64,000 bases of DNA from contig CAZYXV010000004.1 in NCBI GenBank assembly GCA_964651475.1, positions 119,984 to 183,983 of the forward strand. Reading direction: 5' to 3'. Below the pieces are notes generated by a model. It saw nothing but the letters and a program-made list of their open reading frames with translations, was not told where the DNA came from and did not search any database. This document shows, one piece after another, positions 58,701 to 64,000 of the stretch (its first letter is position 1; every line of letters begins with the position of its first letter). The DNA comes from JBGSMF01 sp964651475 (GTDB lineage Bacteria; Chloroflexota; Anaerolineae; Fen-1058). Both the position numbers and the translations under genes were made by a program.

Positions 58701-60776
58701 GCGGCTGTCTTCCAGCAAGCGGCGCAGGCCCTCGCCCCACAGGTTAAAGGTCAGGATGGCGGCAAAAAAAGCCGCGCCCGGATACCACGCCAGCCAGGGA
58801 TAACTGCGCCACCAGTTGCGAATGTTGGCCAGCAGTGCGCCCCATTCCGGCACGTCGGAAAAATAATAAATGACGGGCACCATCTTGCCCACTTCGCCGA
58901 TCTCGACCTTAAAGCCGCCGCCCAAAAAGACGTTGAGAAAACCCAACTCGGCCAGCAGCATCAGGATGCTGCCCATTTCCAACACGGCCAGCGTCAGCAG
59001 CGGCGCCCACAAATGCGGCAAGACGTGCCGGGTTAGAATCCAGCTGGCGCGCGCGCCGACCGAGCGCGCCGCCTCGATGTAAAGTTGTGGCCTGAGGCCC
59101 ATCACTTGCCCGCGCACGAATTGGGCGATTTCGCCCCAGCCTACAAGGCACAGCGCCGCGACGAAAATGCTCACGCCCTGCTGGATGCCCAGGGCCAGGA
59201 TCAAGATCATTGCAAACAGCGTGACGGGAAAGGCCGCCCAGATGGATACCACGCCATGGATCAACCGGTCCAGCCAACTGCCCGGCTGCCAGCCGGCCAA
59301 CACACCCAAGATAGCGCCGACGGCGACGCGCGCCAGCATGGCCAACAGCGCCAGGCTGAGGGTTTGTTTTGCGCCGGCCAGCACCAACGCCTGAACATCC
59401 CTGCCCACAGGGTCGCTCCCCCATGGAAAGAGGGTCGAAGGCGCAAAGGGCGGCGCGGCTACTTTGCCCTCAATCACCATGATGCCGTGGGTTTCGTAAG
59501 GACTGGCAGCGGCTAACGTTTCGCCATAGACGGCCAGCCACACAAGCGCCAGCGCCAGCAGCGCGCCGATCAGCAGCGGGAGATTTCTCAAGACCATCCG
59601 CACCGCCCACAACGCCGGGCGGCGATTGGCGGCGGCCTTGGGCGGCGAGTCGCCCCGAGGGCCGGCTTTCGCTTGCGCGCGAGCGGGCGCGGGCGCTTTG
59701 CGTGAAAAAGAATAGCCTGATCTGGCGCGCTGTACGATGCTGGATGCCTGGCGTGAAAGGTTTGAAATCCAATTTCCAAAATCCGAGGTCCAAGACTCGA
59801 GATCAGCTAATTGTCTTTCGTCCTGTTCTATAGCCTCGGGCGCTTGCCTCAGGCGCGGATCTATGATCTTGTAGATTACGTCCAGCATCAGGTTGACCAA
59901 CAAGAACAAAAAGCCAAGCGACACAATCATGTCGGTCACCAGCGGCGCTGTGCCCGACTCGATAGCCTGCAATAGCGCCAGCCCGACCCCCGGCCAGACA
60001 AAGAACACTTCGACCACCGGCAGGCTGGCCAGCGAAAAGCGCAGCGATGTTCCCAACGTCGTCAGGATGGGGATCAGCACGTTTCGTATGGCGTGGCGGC
60101 CCACCACCACGCGCCAGGCCAATCCCTTGGCGCGGGCGGTTCGAACGTAATCTTCTCCCAAGACGCCGGTCAAAGAGACGTAGGTGATGTGCACCACCTG
60201 GGCCAGCGGGCGCGTTGCCAGCACAAGAATGGGCATCACCAGGTGAGCGTCCCAGCCAAAACCGGTGGGCGGAAGCAGCGCGCTGTCCAGCCCGAGCCGC
60301 CGATAAAGCTGGATGTTGAGGCTCCAAAACAACATGCCCAGCAAAAAGCTGGGGGTCGAAACGCCCAGGATGGACGCCAACAACACCCAGGGCGCCGCGC
60401 GCCCGCGCCGCAGCAGCGCGGCCGCCATTCCCAGCGGAACGCCGGCCAGCGCCGCAATTCCCAAGGCCCCCAGCAGCAGTGCGGCGCTGCGGGCCAACAA
60501 CGTCAGGACGAGCGCCGGCGCGCCAATATCCGCTCGCTGCCAGTGATACGTAAGCGGGTGATTGACCAGGTAATTGAGTGTCTGCCGCAGCGCCTCGACG
60601 CCAATATCCGACGGCCTGACGGGCAGCCCGGCCTTGCCCCGCTCGCTTGCAATCAGTCCCGCCAGCGTCAGGTAGGCGATGGCGAGCAAAATTACCAGGC
60701 TGGTTCCCAGGCGGCGCAGACCAGCGCGGAAAATGGGGTTTAAAAGTTTGCTCAATATTCTCATGTCACTATCCAA
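55758..60776 (-). CDS. Dpp/Opp permease pair fused to two M28 peptidase modules
   Basis: A 1,672-residue single frame, with ATG 60776. Residues 1-310 are a DppB-type permease (RTARAKGLAWRVVVGRHAIRN EAA-like loop, SLPVVEVFFVWPGVG). A basic linker spans 311-395. Residues 396-690 are a DppC-type permease (PWGSDPVGRDVQALVLAGAK, YIEAARSVGARASWILTRHVLPH). A further span at 704-718 should place the rest outside the membrane. Module A (735-1185) has a PA-like insert and an M28 scaffold but lacks several zinc ligands. Module B (1207-1630) has all: H1456 (GAHYDH), D1474 (GANDNASG), E1508/E1509 (WDDEED), D1536 (LNMDVIG), GGSDHVPF and H1600 (YHTTQDD). It probably cuts peptides at the cell surface and feeds the pore. 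No ATPase or binding protein is adjacent. Confidence 0.88.
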   Translation of the reverse strand: MDSDMRILSKLLNPIFRAGLRRLGTSLVILLAIAYLTLAGLIASERGKAGLPVRPSDIGVEALRQTLNYLVNHPLTYHWQRADIGAPALVLTLLARSAALLLGALGIAALAGVPLGMAAALLRRGRAAPWVLLASILGVSTPSFLLGMLFWSLNIQLYRRLGLDSALLPPTGFGWDAHLVMPILVLATRPLAQVVHITYVSLTGVLGEDYVRTARAKGLAWRVVVGRHAIRNVLIPILTTLGTSLRFSLASLPVVEVFFVWPGVGLALLQAIESGTAPLVTDMIVSLGFLFLLVNLMLDVIYKIIDPRLRQAPEAIEQDERQLADLESWTSDFGNWISNLSRQASSIVQRARSGYSFSRKAPAPARAQAKAGPRGDSPPKAAANRRPALWAVRMVLRNLPLLIGALLALALVWLAVYGETLAAASPYETHGIMVIEGKVAAPPFAPSTLFPWGSDPVGRDVQALVLAGAKQTLSLALLAMLARVAVGAILGVLAGWQPGSWLDRLIHGVVSIWAAFPVTLFAMILILALGIQQGVSIFVAALCLVGWGEIAQFVRGQVMGLRPQLYIEAARSVGARASWILTRHVLPHLWAPLLTLAVLEMGSILMLLAELGFLNVFLGGGFKVEIGEVGKMVPVIYYFSDVPEWGALLANIRNWWRSYPWLAWYPGAAFFAAILTFNLWGEGLRRLLEDSRINIGRLINRYTAAAAAVIVLGSGWLMRSAVPLETYNAQAQQLDVQRALEHIETLASPSFQGRESGTPGARAAADYIAAQMEDIGLTPGGEKGAYVYAISALRPHLAGLPRLEILDNAPAETLIYRRDFVEYVRHYLDQTEGEGAVVGLAMGPDAGQSPPSLRELDLRDRVVLVREADMERFMGNSIGAAGVLVVPRTDVWERKYLYPPEHISFQYDETPIVYVTPQLAERLLAAAGGLAQLDALAKGMAPGQLALTEPGAQVRLAIPILPADLSETYDYVIGFIPGAGAATGEEQGKGLDNRVIIVSAYYDGLGTGPEGMLYPSANDNASGVAAMLEIARLLKSSSLEPRKTIMFVAWSGGERKESLSVTYAMNAGPGLNTLTVEAIIELSGVGAGDGEGLALGAGTSFSLVQLFQQAAGRVGVPITTRGRGPHFGQTAQSGYGGRSALSAYVSWDGSDRLAHTARDALETIDPEKLEKAGRVAFLAVSTLGQAEAQRSAAEPLARGDDYRQGARMFDEEQALAHVTYLASDDLTGRRPGTPGGRAAGEYIAAHLAEYGLQPGGIAGSYFQTFTVPITRLVEMPVLVVARQGVTRTYNYRTDYMARTRGYLGAGKAEGQVIWLNECNRKDWAGQDMAGKIAFCRNPEDANVYSEMIEQARQHKAGGLLLLCKRSGEQFPRGAVRIDPETIPAFCVTETVARDLLAGTAYTLDDLDGRLAPTPLLATARMAVAFQEQPAEARNVLGLLPGSDPDHRDEIVIIGAHYDHIGQDPDGAVYNGANDNASGVSAMLEIARLWQAQGFQPARSVLFAAWDDEEDGRNGSGYYVRRPVYPLDHTVAVLNMDVIGVGQDLHLNGQSPVADHLWTTINTFSVTAQFDGWVGGSDHVPFHEMSVPSAMLIWDSDPAYHTTQDDVQNIHPARLRTAGVLMAQALAAWSGGGPAIAPPGERRSLRDLILPTPTCAPPWPPGAMTCDHGEWSR

Positions 60777-60790
60777 ACACGTAATGCAGT

Positions 60791-60809
60791 ACCGTTGGCG
60801 GCCAACGGT
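60791..60809 (-). promoter_or_regulatory. Perfect palindrome upstream of the permease-peptidase gene
   Basis: ACCGTTGGC-G-GCCAACGGT at 60791-60809 has nine-base arms. It lies 14 bases before the start codon, where an operator or a 5' hairpin could control the operon. Confidence 0.5.
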
Positions 60810-60898
60810 CCCGTGTATGTAGTGTACGTGAGAATCGCAAAAACCTCATCCCCCAAATGGGGGATTCGCGGGGGATTTAAAGGTTATCTCAAGCCGCC

Positions 60899-61252
60899 TC
60901 AGGCCTTTGTCTCACTCCCCGTATCTCCACTCGCCGGCGGCTTATCTCGCAGCTTTCTGACCATGGAAAAAACACCCTGCCCAATAATCAAGGCAATGAT
61001 GACATACACCCACAACGGCAGATTCCGGCCAAAGATGAGCACATAGACAAATGGCGCTACGATTGTACACAGAAAGATAAAGCTCCATAGCATGATTTCA
61101 TTTTGGAGCTTTTTGGCAAGCGCACGCACTGTGCGAAACAGCGAATAGTAGAAAATCGGCGCCGATACCAGGTAAATGCCCACAAAGATAACCGGGTCAA
61201 CCCCATACTCCTCGCGAGCCGCCCGGACCAACCCCTCAATAAACTCGATCAT
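60899..61252 (-). CDS. Small three-span membrane protein
   Basis: ATG 61252 is preferred over 61258 because AGAGG then lies at ideal distance. The 117-residue protein has hydrophobic spans at about 20-36, 52-72 and 76-96, an N-terminal charged helix (EFIEGLVRAAREEYGVDP) and a basic/polar tail. I do not recognise the family. It is upstream of, and on the same strand as, the permease-peptidase fusion, with about 120 bases between them. Confidence 0.6.
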   Translation of the reverse strand: MIEFIEGLVRAAREEYGVDPVIFVGIYLVSAPIFYYSLFRTVRALAKKLQNEIMLWSFIFLCTIVAPFVYVLIFGRNLPLWVYVIIALIIGQGVFSMVRKLRDKPPASGDTGSETKA

Positions 61253-61382
61253 TGCCATACCTCTTGGTCTAACTTGCGCTCATCTGGCAAGCGCTTGCGC
61301 TCTCGCAATCCGCTTGCCCAGGGTGGGAGTCAGGGCTCCACGCACCCCTTACGCTTGTGCTAAATGAATTTCACACTGCCCC

Positions 61383-61690
61383 CTACCGCCGTATCTGCTG
61401 CCAGCATCTGGCGCAAAATGTCTGCCCTTTGTAATCCGTGTCAGCCAACGAGTTCGAAAAGGCCACGACGCACCGCCAATCACGGCAATTTCCCACCCCA
61501 AAGACGTGCCCCAGTTCGTGCACGGCTTCCTTCGCCACCCGCTCACGGAACAAAATAGCTCCGCGAATCCGGTTCGGTGTCCTCGTTTCAATGCATGGGC
61601 GCGAGCGGCCCGTCCACAATGTTCGCTGGTATTGTCCAGCGCAATGTTCCCCGCCGGCATTTGCCACAGAATCAATCGCTTGCTGCTTGC
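61383..61690 (-). pseudogene. amzA: Decayed archaemetzincin (peptidase M54)
   Basis: The C-terminal part reads FRERVAKEAVHELGHVFGVGNC, RDWRC, FSNSLADTDYKG and FCARC, the archaemetzincin layout HExxHxxG...C-x4-C...CxxC. The third zinc His of HELGHVFGVGH is Asn here and the expected Met-turn residue is Val. Upstream, the matching GRAARAHALKRGHRTGF is in a different frame (about 61615-61565), so a frameshift lies near 61560. The N-terminal half is missing. It is a remnant, not a working protease. Confidence 0.65.
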
Positions 61691-61713
61691 GACCGAGAGC
61701 GCGTTCTCCCAAG

Positions 61714-61887
61714 TTAGTGATTTCGTTTCTCAATGGCCTGGATAGCCTCATTGGCAAGTTGAGCGTCTTCTGGTTTTAATGTTTTCCGCATCACGTCCTG
61801 GTAGCGCCCGCGCTTGAACGTATCGCGGATGAGATCGGCGATGGACCAGATAAAGTTGACGATTTCGCTGTGGTTGTTCAATAGCAT
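61714..61887 (-). pseudogene. Remnant of type I restriction methylase HsdM (N-terminal)
   Basis: ATG 61887 opens MLLNNHSEIVNFIWSIADLIRDTF and KRGRYQDV, the typical start of the HsdM N-terminal helical domain. After that the text changes to RKTLKPEDAQLANEAIQAIEKRNH and stops. The LPLTVLRRLD-type continuation and the methylase core are missing, so this is a truncated or recombined remnant of 57 residues. No hsdS or hsdR is in the window. Confidence 0.55.
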
Positions 61888-61894
61888 TTTCTCC

Positions 61895-61927
61895 AAGTGC
61901 AACGCACCTCTGAGGTGCGTTGCACTT
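61895..61927. repeat. Perfect 33-base palindrome
   Basis: AAGTGCAACGCACCTC (61895-61910), one T, then its exact complement to 61927. It lies directly upstream of the HsdM remnant. It may be a REP-type repeat or a stable hairpin. Confidence 0.65.
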
Positions 61928-62039
61928 TAAAAGTATAGCGTAGTGCTGCCAAATTGTAAACATCAAAAAGATGCTACCTTCAAGCGCAGCAAGCGGCGGG
62001 GCGGGGAGAGGCTGAGCCAGAAGAAGACGGCTCCGTATT

Positions 62040-62328
62040 ATGTTGTCAGCGCCGTTATCTTAGACGCAGTGCCAAGAACTATGTCGCCAGTGCCATTATC
62101 TTTGAGATACTACAAACAACCTAAATGTCGTATCTCGTAAATAGTGAGAGCGGCAAAGGCTAAAACTGCTCATTTTTGCACATATAGTGAGAGTGGGTTT
62201 CACAAATAGTGAGAGCAAACAACATCTTGAGCGGATATAATGAGAGCAACTCGTCACCATCGAAACAGAATATCTCAAGAATAGTGAGAGTGATTTGGCA
62301 AGTGTGCTTGTCTCGCAAATAATGAGAG
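62040..62328. repeat. Two clusters of direct repeats, transposase-site-like
   Basis: First, a 25-base pair of repeats at 62040-62064 and 62081-62105 (ATGTtGtCAGcGCC..., 20 of 25 identical) lies 41 bases apart. Second, six copies of AATARTGAGAG occur at about 62140, 62182, 62204, 62235, 62280 and 62318; three are extended (TATCTCGTAAATAGTGAGAG at 62131, TATCTCAAGAATAGTGAGAG at 62271, TGTCTCGCAAATAATGAGAG at 62309). No gene is present in 61928-62340. They look like ends of insertion elements or a regulator's site cluster. Confidence 0.55.
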
Positions 62329-62340
62329 CGCCTTATTGAC

Positions 62341-62697
62341 TTAGGCAAACGTCAAGTAATTCGGTGTGGCGTATAGCTTGCGCTTTTTTAGGGGCGCCGG
62401 GGATTCATCCTGGCAGAGTTGGCGCAATCGTTTCATTCGCGCGGCTTCGTGCGTGAGAAAGATTGGCTCCGGCGACGCCCCAATCGCGTACGTCCACTGT
62501 GGGGCGGGCTGCCCGGAACGCAGCGCGAACAGTTCGAGCAAGCCGGCAGCGACAATCAATACGCGCCGATCTTGAGTTTCGGGGTGAGGGACATCTTTCA
62601 AAACCGGCGTCTGCCGTAGAAATTCCTGAACCAAAATGCGGAGGCGCAAGTCGTCCGCATACAAAGCGGCCCGGGCTATCTGTTCAATCGTCGCCAT
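62341..62697 (-). CDS. 118-residue protein of an XRE-nucleotidyltransferase module
   Basis: The protein begins MATIEQIARAALYADDLRLRILVQEFLRQ and has a Pro-rich centre (GQPAPQWTYAIGASPEPIFL) and a basic tail (PLKKRKLYATPNY). It is helical, soluble and unrecognised. Its start overlaps the nucleotidyltransferase stop by 14 bases, so the two are translationally coupled. It may be the toxin, antidote or adaptor of the module. Confidence 0.6.
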   Translation of the reverse strand: MATIEQIARAALYADDLRLRILVQEFLRQTPVLKDVPHPETQDRRVLIVAAGLLELFALRSGQPAPQWTYAIGASPEPIFLTHEAARMKRLRQLCQDESPAPLKKRKLYATPNYLTFA

Positions 62698-63520
62698 AGA
62701 TAGATTCCCACAAATCCAAAAATGCGTATTGCGCTTTCAACTGGCTGCCTGGAATAAGATAAGGCTCAATCTCCAACCAGGTTTTGTCGCGGTCGCCTGA
62801 CGAGGCGATTTGCTTCAATAACAGGCGCGCATCCGCAATGTCCACCTGGTCACGCCAAGCTGATAATTTCATCGCCAATAGTTGCGCAGGGGCGGGAATA
62901 CGGACATGGATACCGGGCGATGAAAATACCAGGGGGCCGTCACTGATGCCGTGCAAATAGCCTTTGGCTCCATCATTTAGCCAGTCATCGGGCCATCCCT
63001 TTTCGTCTGCGATTACTTGGGAAATCTCTCGCACCAGGCGTGTTTCTCGCGGCGACAAAATTACGGCATCCACATCTTTGGTGGAAAGCCGCGCCGAGTA
63101 AGCCAGGATCATCGCTGCGCCTCCAACCGCGACCAACTCTACTTGATACCCTCGACTCAAGGCCATTTGTCCCAGTTCAGTCAAAGCCTCTTTCAATTCC
63201 TTTGCGCCAAGCGCCTTTGGATTTTCCCCACCGATACCGGCAGGTAGGTTGGATGATAATTCGTCCCAAACCGCCGCGTACCCCGCCAACGCACTGCGCC
63301 GGGGCAGGTCGGTCTTTTTGCTATGCACTGGACGAGGGATTCCACGCTGGTCAAACAACACTAACATGCGGCGCGTCTTGTCTATCCATTCCACTTTTTC
63401 ATCAGGCGAAATGCCGCGTCCCTGCGCCGCTTGCTGCGCACTCCGAAAAATAGATTCCATTTTCACGGCGTCAAGCCCAAGAGATTTCCATAGCTTGCGG
63501 CGGCGACTGTCACAACTCAC
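62684..63520 (-). CDS. Nucleotidyltransferase-fold protein (DUF6036/AbiEii-like)
   Basis: GTG 63520 has AAGGA at good distance. The 278-residue protein has an N-terminal helical region (1-120). A nucleotidyltransferase core follows: VELVAVGGAAMILAYSARL (GG at 133-134), TKDVDAV (D149, D151 as the paired acidic metal ligands), then IRIPAPAQLLAMKLSAWRDQVDIADARLLL. This is the layout of DUF6036 and AbiEii/MNT-type toxins, which transfer nucleotides to tRNA or partner proteins. It is five bases after an XRE gene and overlaps the following gene, matching a toxin-antitoxin or defence operon. Confidence 0.8.
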   Translation of the reverse strand: MSCDSRRRKLWKSLGLDAVKMESIFRSAQQAAQGRGISPDEKVEWIDKTRRMLVLFDQRGIPRPVHSKKTDLPRRSALAGYAAVWDELSSNLPAGIGGENPKALGAKELKEALTELGQMALSRGYQVELVAVGGAAMILAYSARLSTKDVDAVILSPRETRLVREISQVIADEKGWPDDWLNDGAKGYLHGISDGPLVFSSPGIHVRIPAPAQLLAMKLSAWRDQVDIADARLLLKQIASSGDRDKTWLEIEPYLIPGSQLKAQYAFLDLWESIYGDD

Positions 63521-63525
63521 CGGAC

Positions 63526-63762
63526 TTATCCTTGCTGTTGCTCAAAGAAAAAAGCCACTGACACGCCAAACGCCCATGCCAGTTTTTCCGCTTCCGGGAG
63601 AGACAAATCCACCAAGCCGCGCTCAACGCGATTCAACCTGACCCGTGAACATCCCAATACGGCCGCAGCTTGTTCCTGTGTGCGGCGAGCTGCTCGCCTG
63701 GCTCTTCGTATTTGCCTGGCGATCTCTGCCCGACGCTTGTTATAGTCAAAATCCTGCATCAT
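63526..63762 (-). CDS. XRE-family helix-turn-helix regulator
   Basis: ATG 63762 follows GGAGG by five bases; ATG 63792 would add ten residues. The 78-residue protein is a single Cro/CI HTH: TQEQAAAVLGCSRVRLNRVERGLVDLSLPEAEKLAWAFGV, preceded by a very basic helix (RRAEIARQIRRARRAARR). It probably represses the operon from the TTGTAA-N8-TTACAA operators upstream and may neutralise the nucleotidyltransferase. Confidence 0.85.
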   Translation of the reverse strand: MMQDFDYNKRRAEIARQIRRARRAARRTQEQAAAVLGCSRVRLNRVERGLVDLSLPEAEKLAWAFGVSVAFFFEQQQG

Positions 63763-63793
63763 TTCGACCTCCAAAGCCATTTGACTTGACATT

Positions 63794-63907
63794 TTGTAAC
63801 TAAACGATTACAATTTAGGTTAGAAATAGAACAAAAGTTCTATTTGCCAACAATTTAACCATCAAGATTATAACATCATTGCCCAACTTGTAAAGGTTAC
63901 ATTACAA
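63794..63907. promoter_or_regulatory. Paired operators in a divergent control region
   Basis: TTGTAA-N8-TTACAA occurs at 63794-63813 and 63888-63907, 94 bases apart, with the same spacing. Between them ATAGAAC-AAAA-GTTCTAT forms a perfect inverted repeat at 63826-63843. The region is AT-rich and lies between the XRE gene and a divergent short frame; both outer sites flank a GGAGGTC ribosome site. Confidence 0.65.
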
Positions 63908-63922
63908 AATTGGAGGTCCAAA

Positions 63923-63949
63923 ATGCCAGTCAGAAAAGTATCCCACTAG
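63923..63949 (+). pseudogene. Truncated divergent small gene
   Basis: GGAGG lies at 63912-63916, before ATG 63923, which reads MPVRKVSH and then stops at TAG 63947. The start (MPVRKV) resembles a short family of small proteins, so the rest has likely been cut by an element or lost. The sequence after the stop (AGGGCTTTGTCAAGTTG) runs off the window and could be an insertion-sequence end. Confidence 0.4.
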
Positions 63950-64000
63950 GGCTTTGTCAAGTTGTGGTTCTTTGTGTATTATCACCTCAAATTGCACGGG

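Noticed and set aside
62131..62328. CRISPR array of TGAGAG repeats
   Set aside because: Repeat cores are only 11-20 bases, degenerate and unevenly spaced, with no cas genes.
1..64000. tRNA or rRNA genes
   Set aside because: I looked for TTC-arm-like and conserved rRNA strings in intergenic regions and saw none that could be supported; a covariance search would be needed to exclude tRNAs firmly.

Overview
The window is a bacterial chromosome segment, most likely from a Chloroflexota (Anaerolineae-like) organism. This is inferred from gene content: a full division/cell-wall cluster with FtsA and FtsZ, a B12-dependent ribonucleotide reductase under NrdR, an ECF sigma factor paired with a DUF5667 membrane protein, a MalT-like LuxR regulator with a small satellite protein, Pro/Thr-rich lipoprotein linkers, and many small palindromic repeats. 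No rRNA or tRNA gene was seen, so the placement is not proven. Housekeeping stretches are GC-rich; several accessory stretches are clearly AT-richer. Region 1 (1-18 kb, all +) is the dcw cluster: ftsI end, murF, mraY, [insert], murD, ftsW, murG, cvpA-like, murC, murB, ddl, ftsQ, ftsA, ftsZ. Together these make lipid II and the divisome. murE is not between ftsI and murF. A 3.7 kb block (2.8-6.5 kb: two small conserved proteins, a TPR lipoprotein, a DUF5661 protein and an orphan RbsC-type permease) interrupts it. Region 2 (18-21.5 kb) is nrdR-nrdJ behind a strong promoter with two NrdR-box-like palindromes three helical turns apart. Region 3 (21.5-25.2 kb) holds a ParB-like/USP protein, a PfkB sugar kinase and a GNAT protein. 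Region 4 (25.2-35.3 kb, - strand) opens with two small mobile repeats, then a 1,474-residue fusion of glycerate 2-kinase, FAD dehydrogenase and FeS/CCG oxidoreductase, then an ECF sigma/DUF5667 pair and a DUF4350-DUF4129-membrane protein operon. Region 5 (35.4-39.1 kb) is smc, with a heptapeptide repeat in its hinge. Region 6 (39.1-49.3 kb, all +) is an accessory run of single genes separated by attC-like sites and repeats: a frameshifted HEPN-like gene, DUF362, aldo/keto reductase, acetyltransferases, HXXEE, LRR, serine hydrolase, rhomboid and a zinc ribbon. It resembles an integron cassette array without an integrase, and it carries a second copy of a 92-bp MITE and an IS21-like husk. Region 7 (49.4-61.3 kb) has two lipoproteins, then a - strand set: a 1,672-residue fusion of two Dpp/Opp permeases with two M28 peptidase modules, a formylglycine-generating-enzyme-like lipoprotein, a small satellite protein and a MalT-like regulator. 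Region 8 (61.3-64 kb) is decayed: archaemetzincin and HsdM remnants, two transposase-site-like repeat clusters, then an XRE / nucleotidyltransferase / 118-residue protein module with paired TTGTAA-N8-TTACAA operators. The best candidates for undescribed biology are the two giant fusions, the attC-like array and the XRE-nucleotidyltransferase triad.
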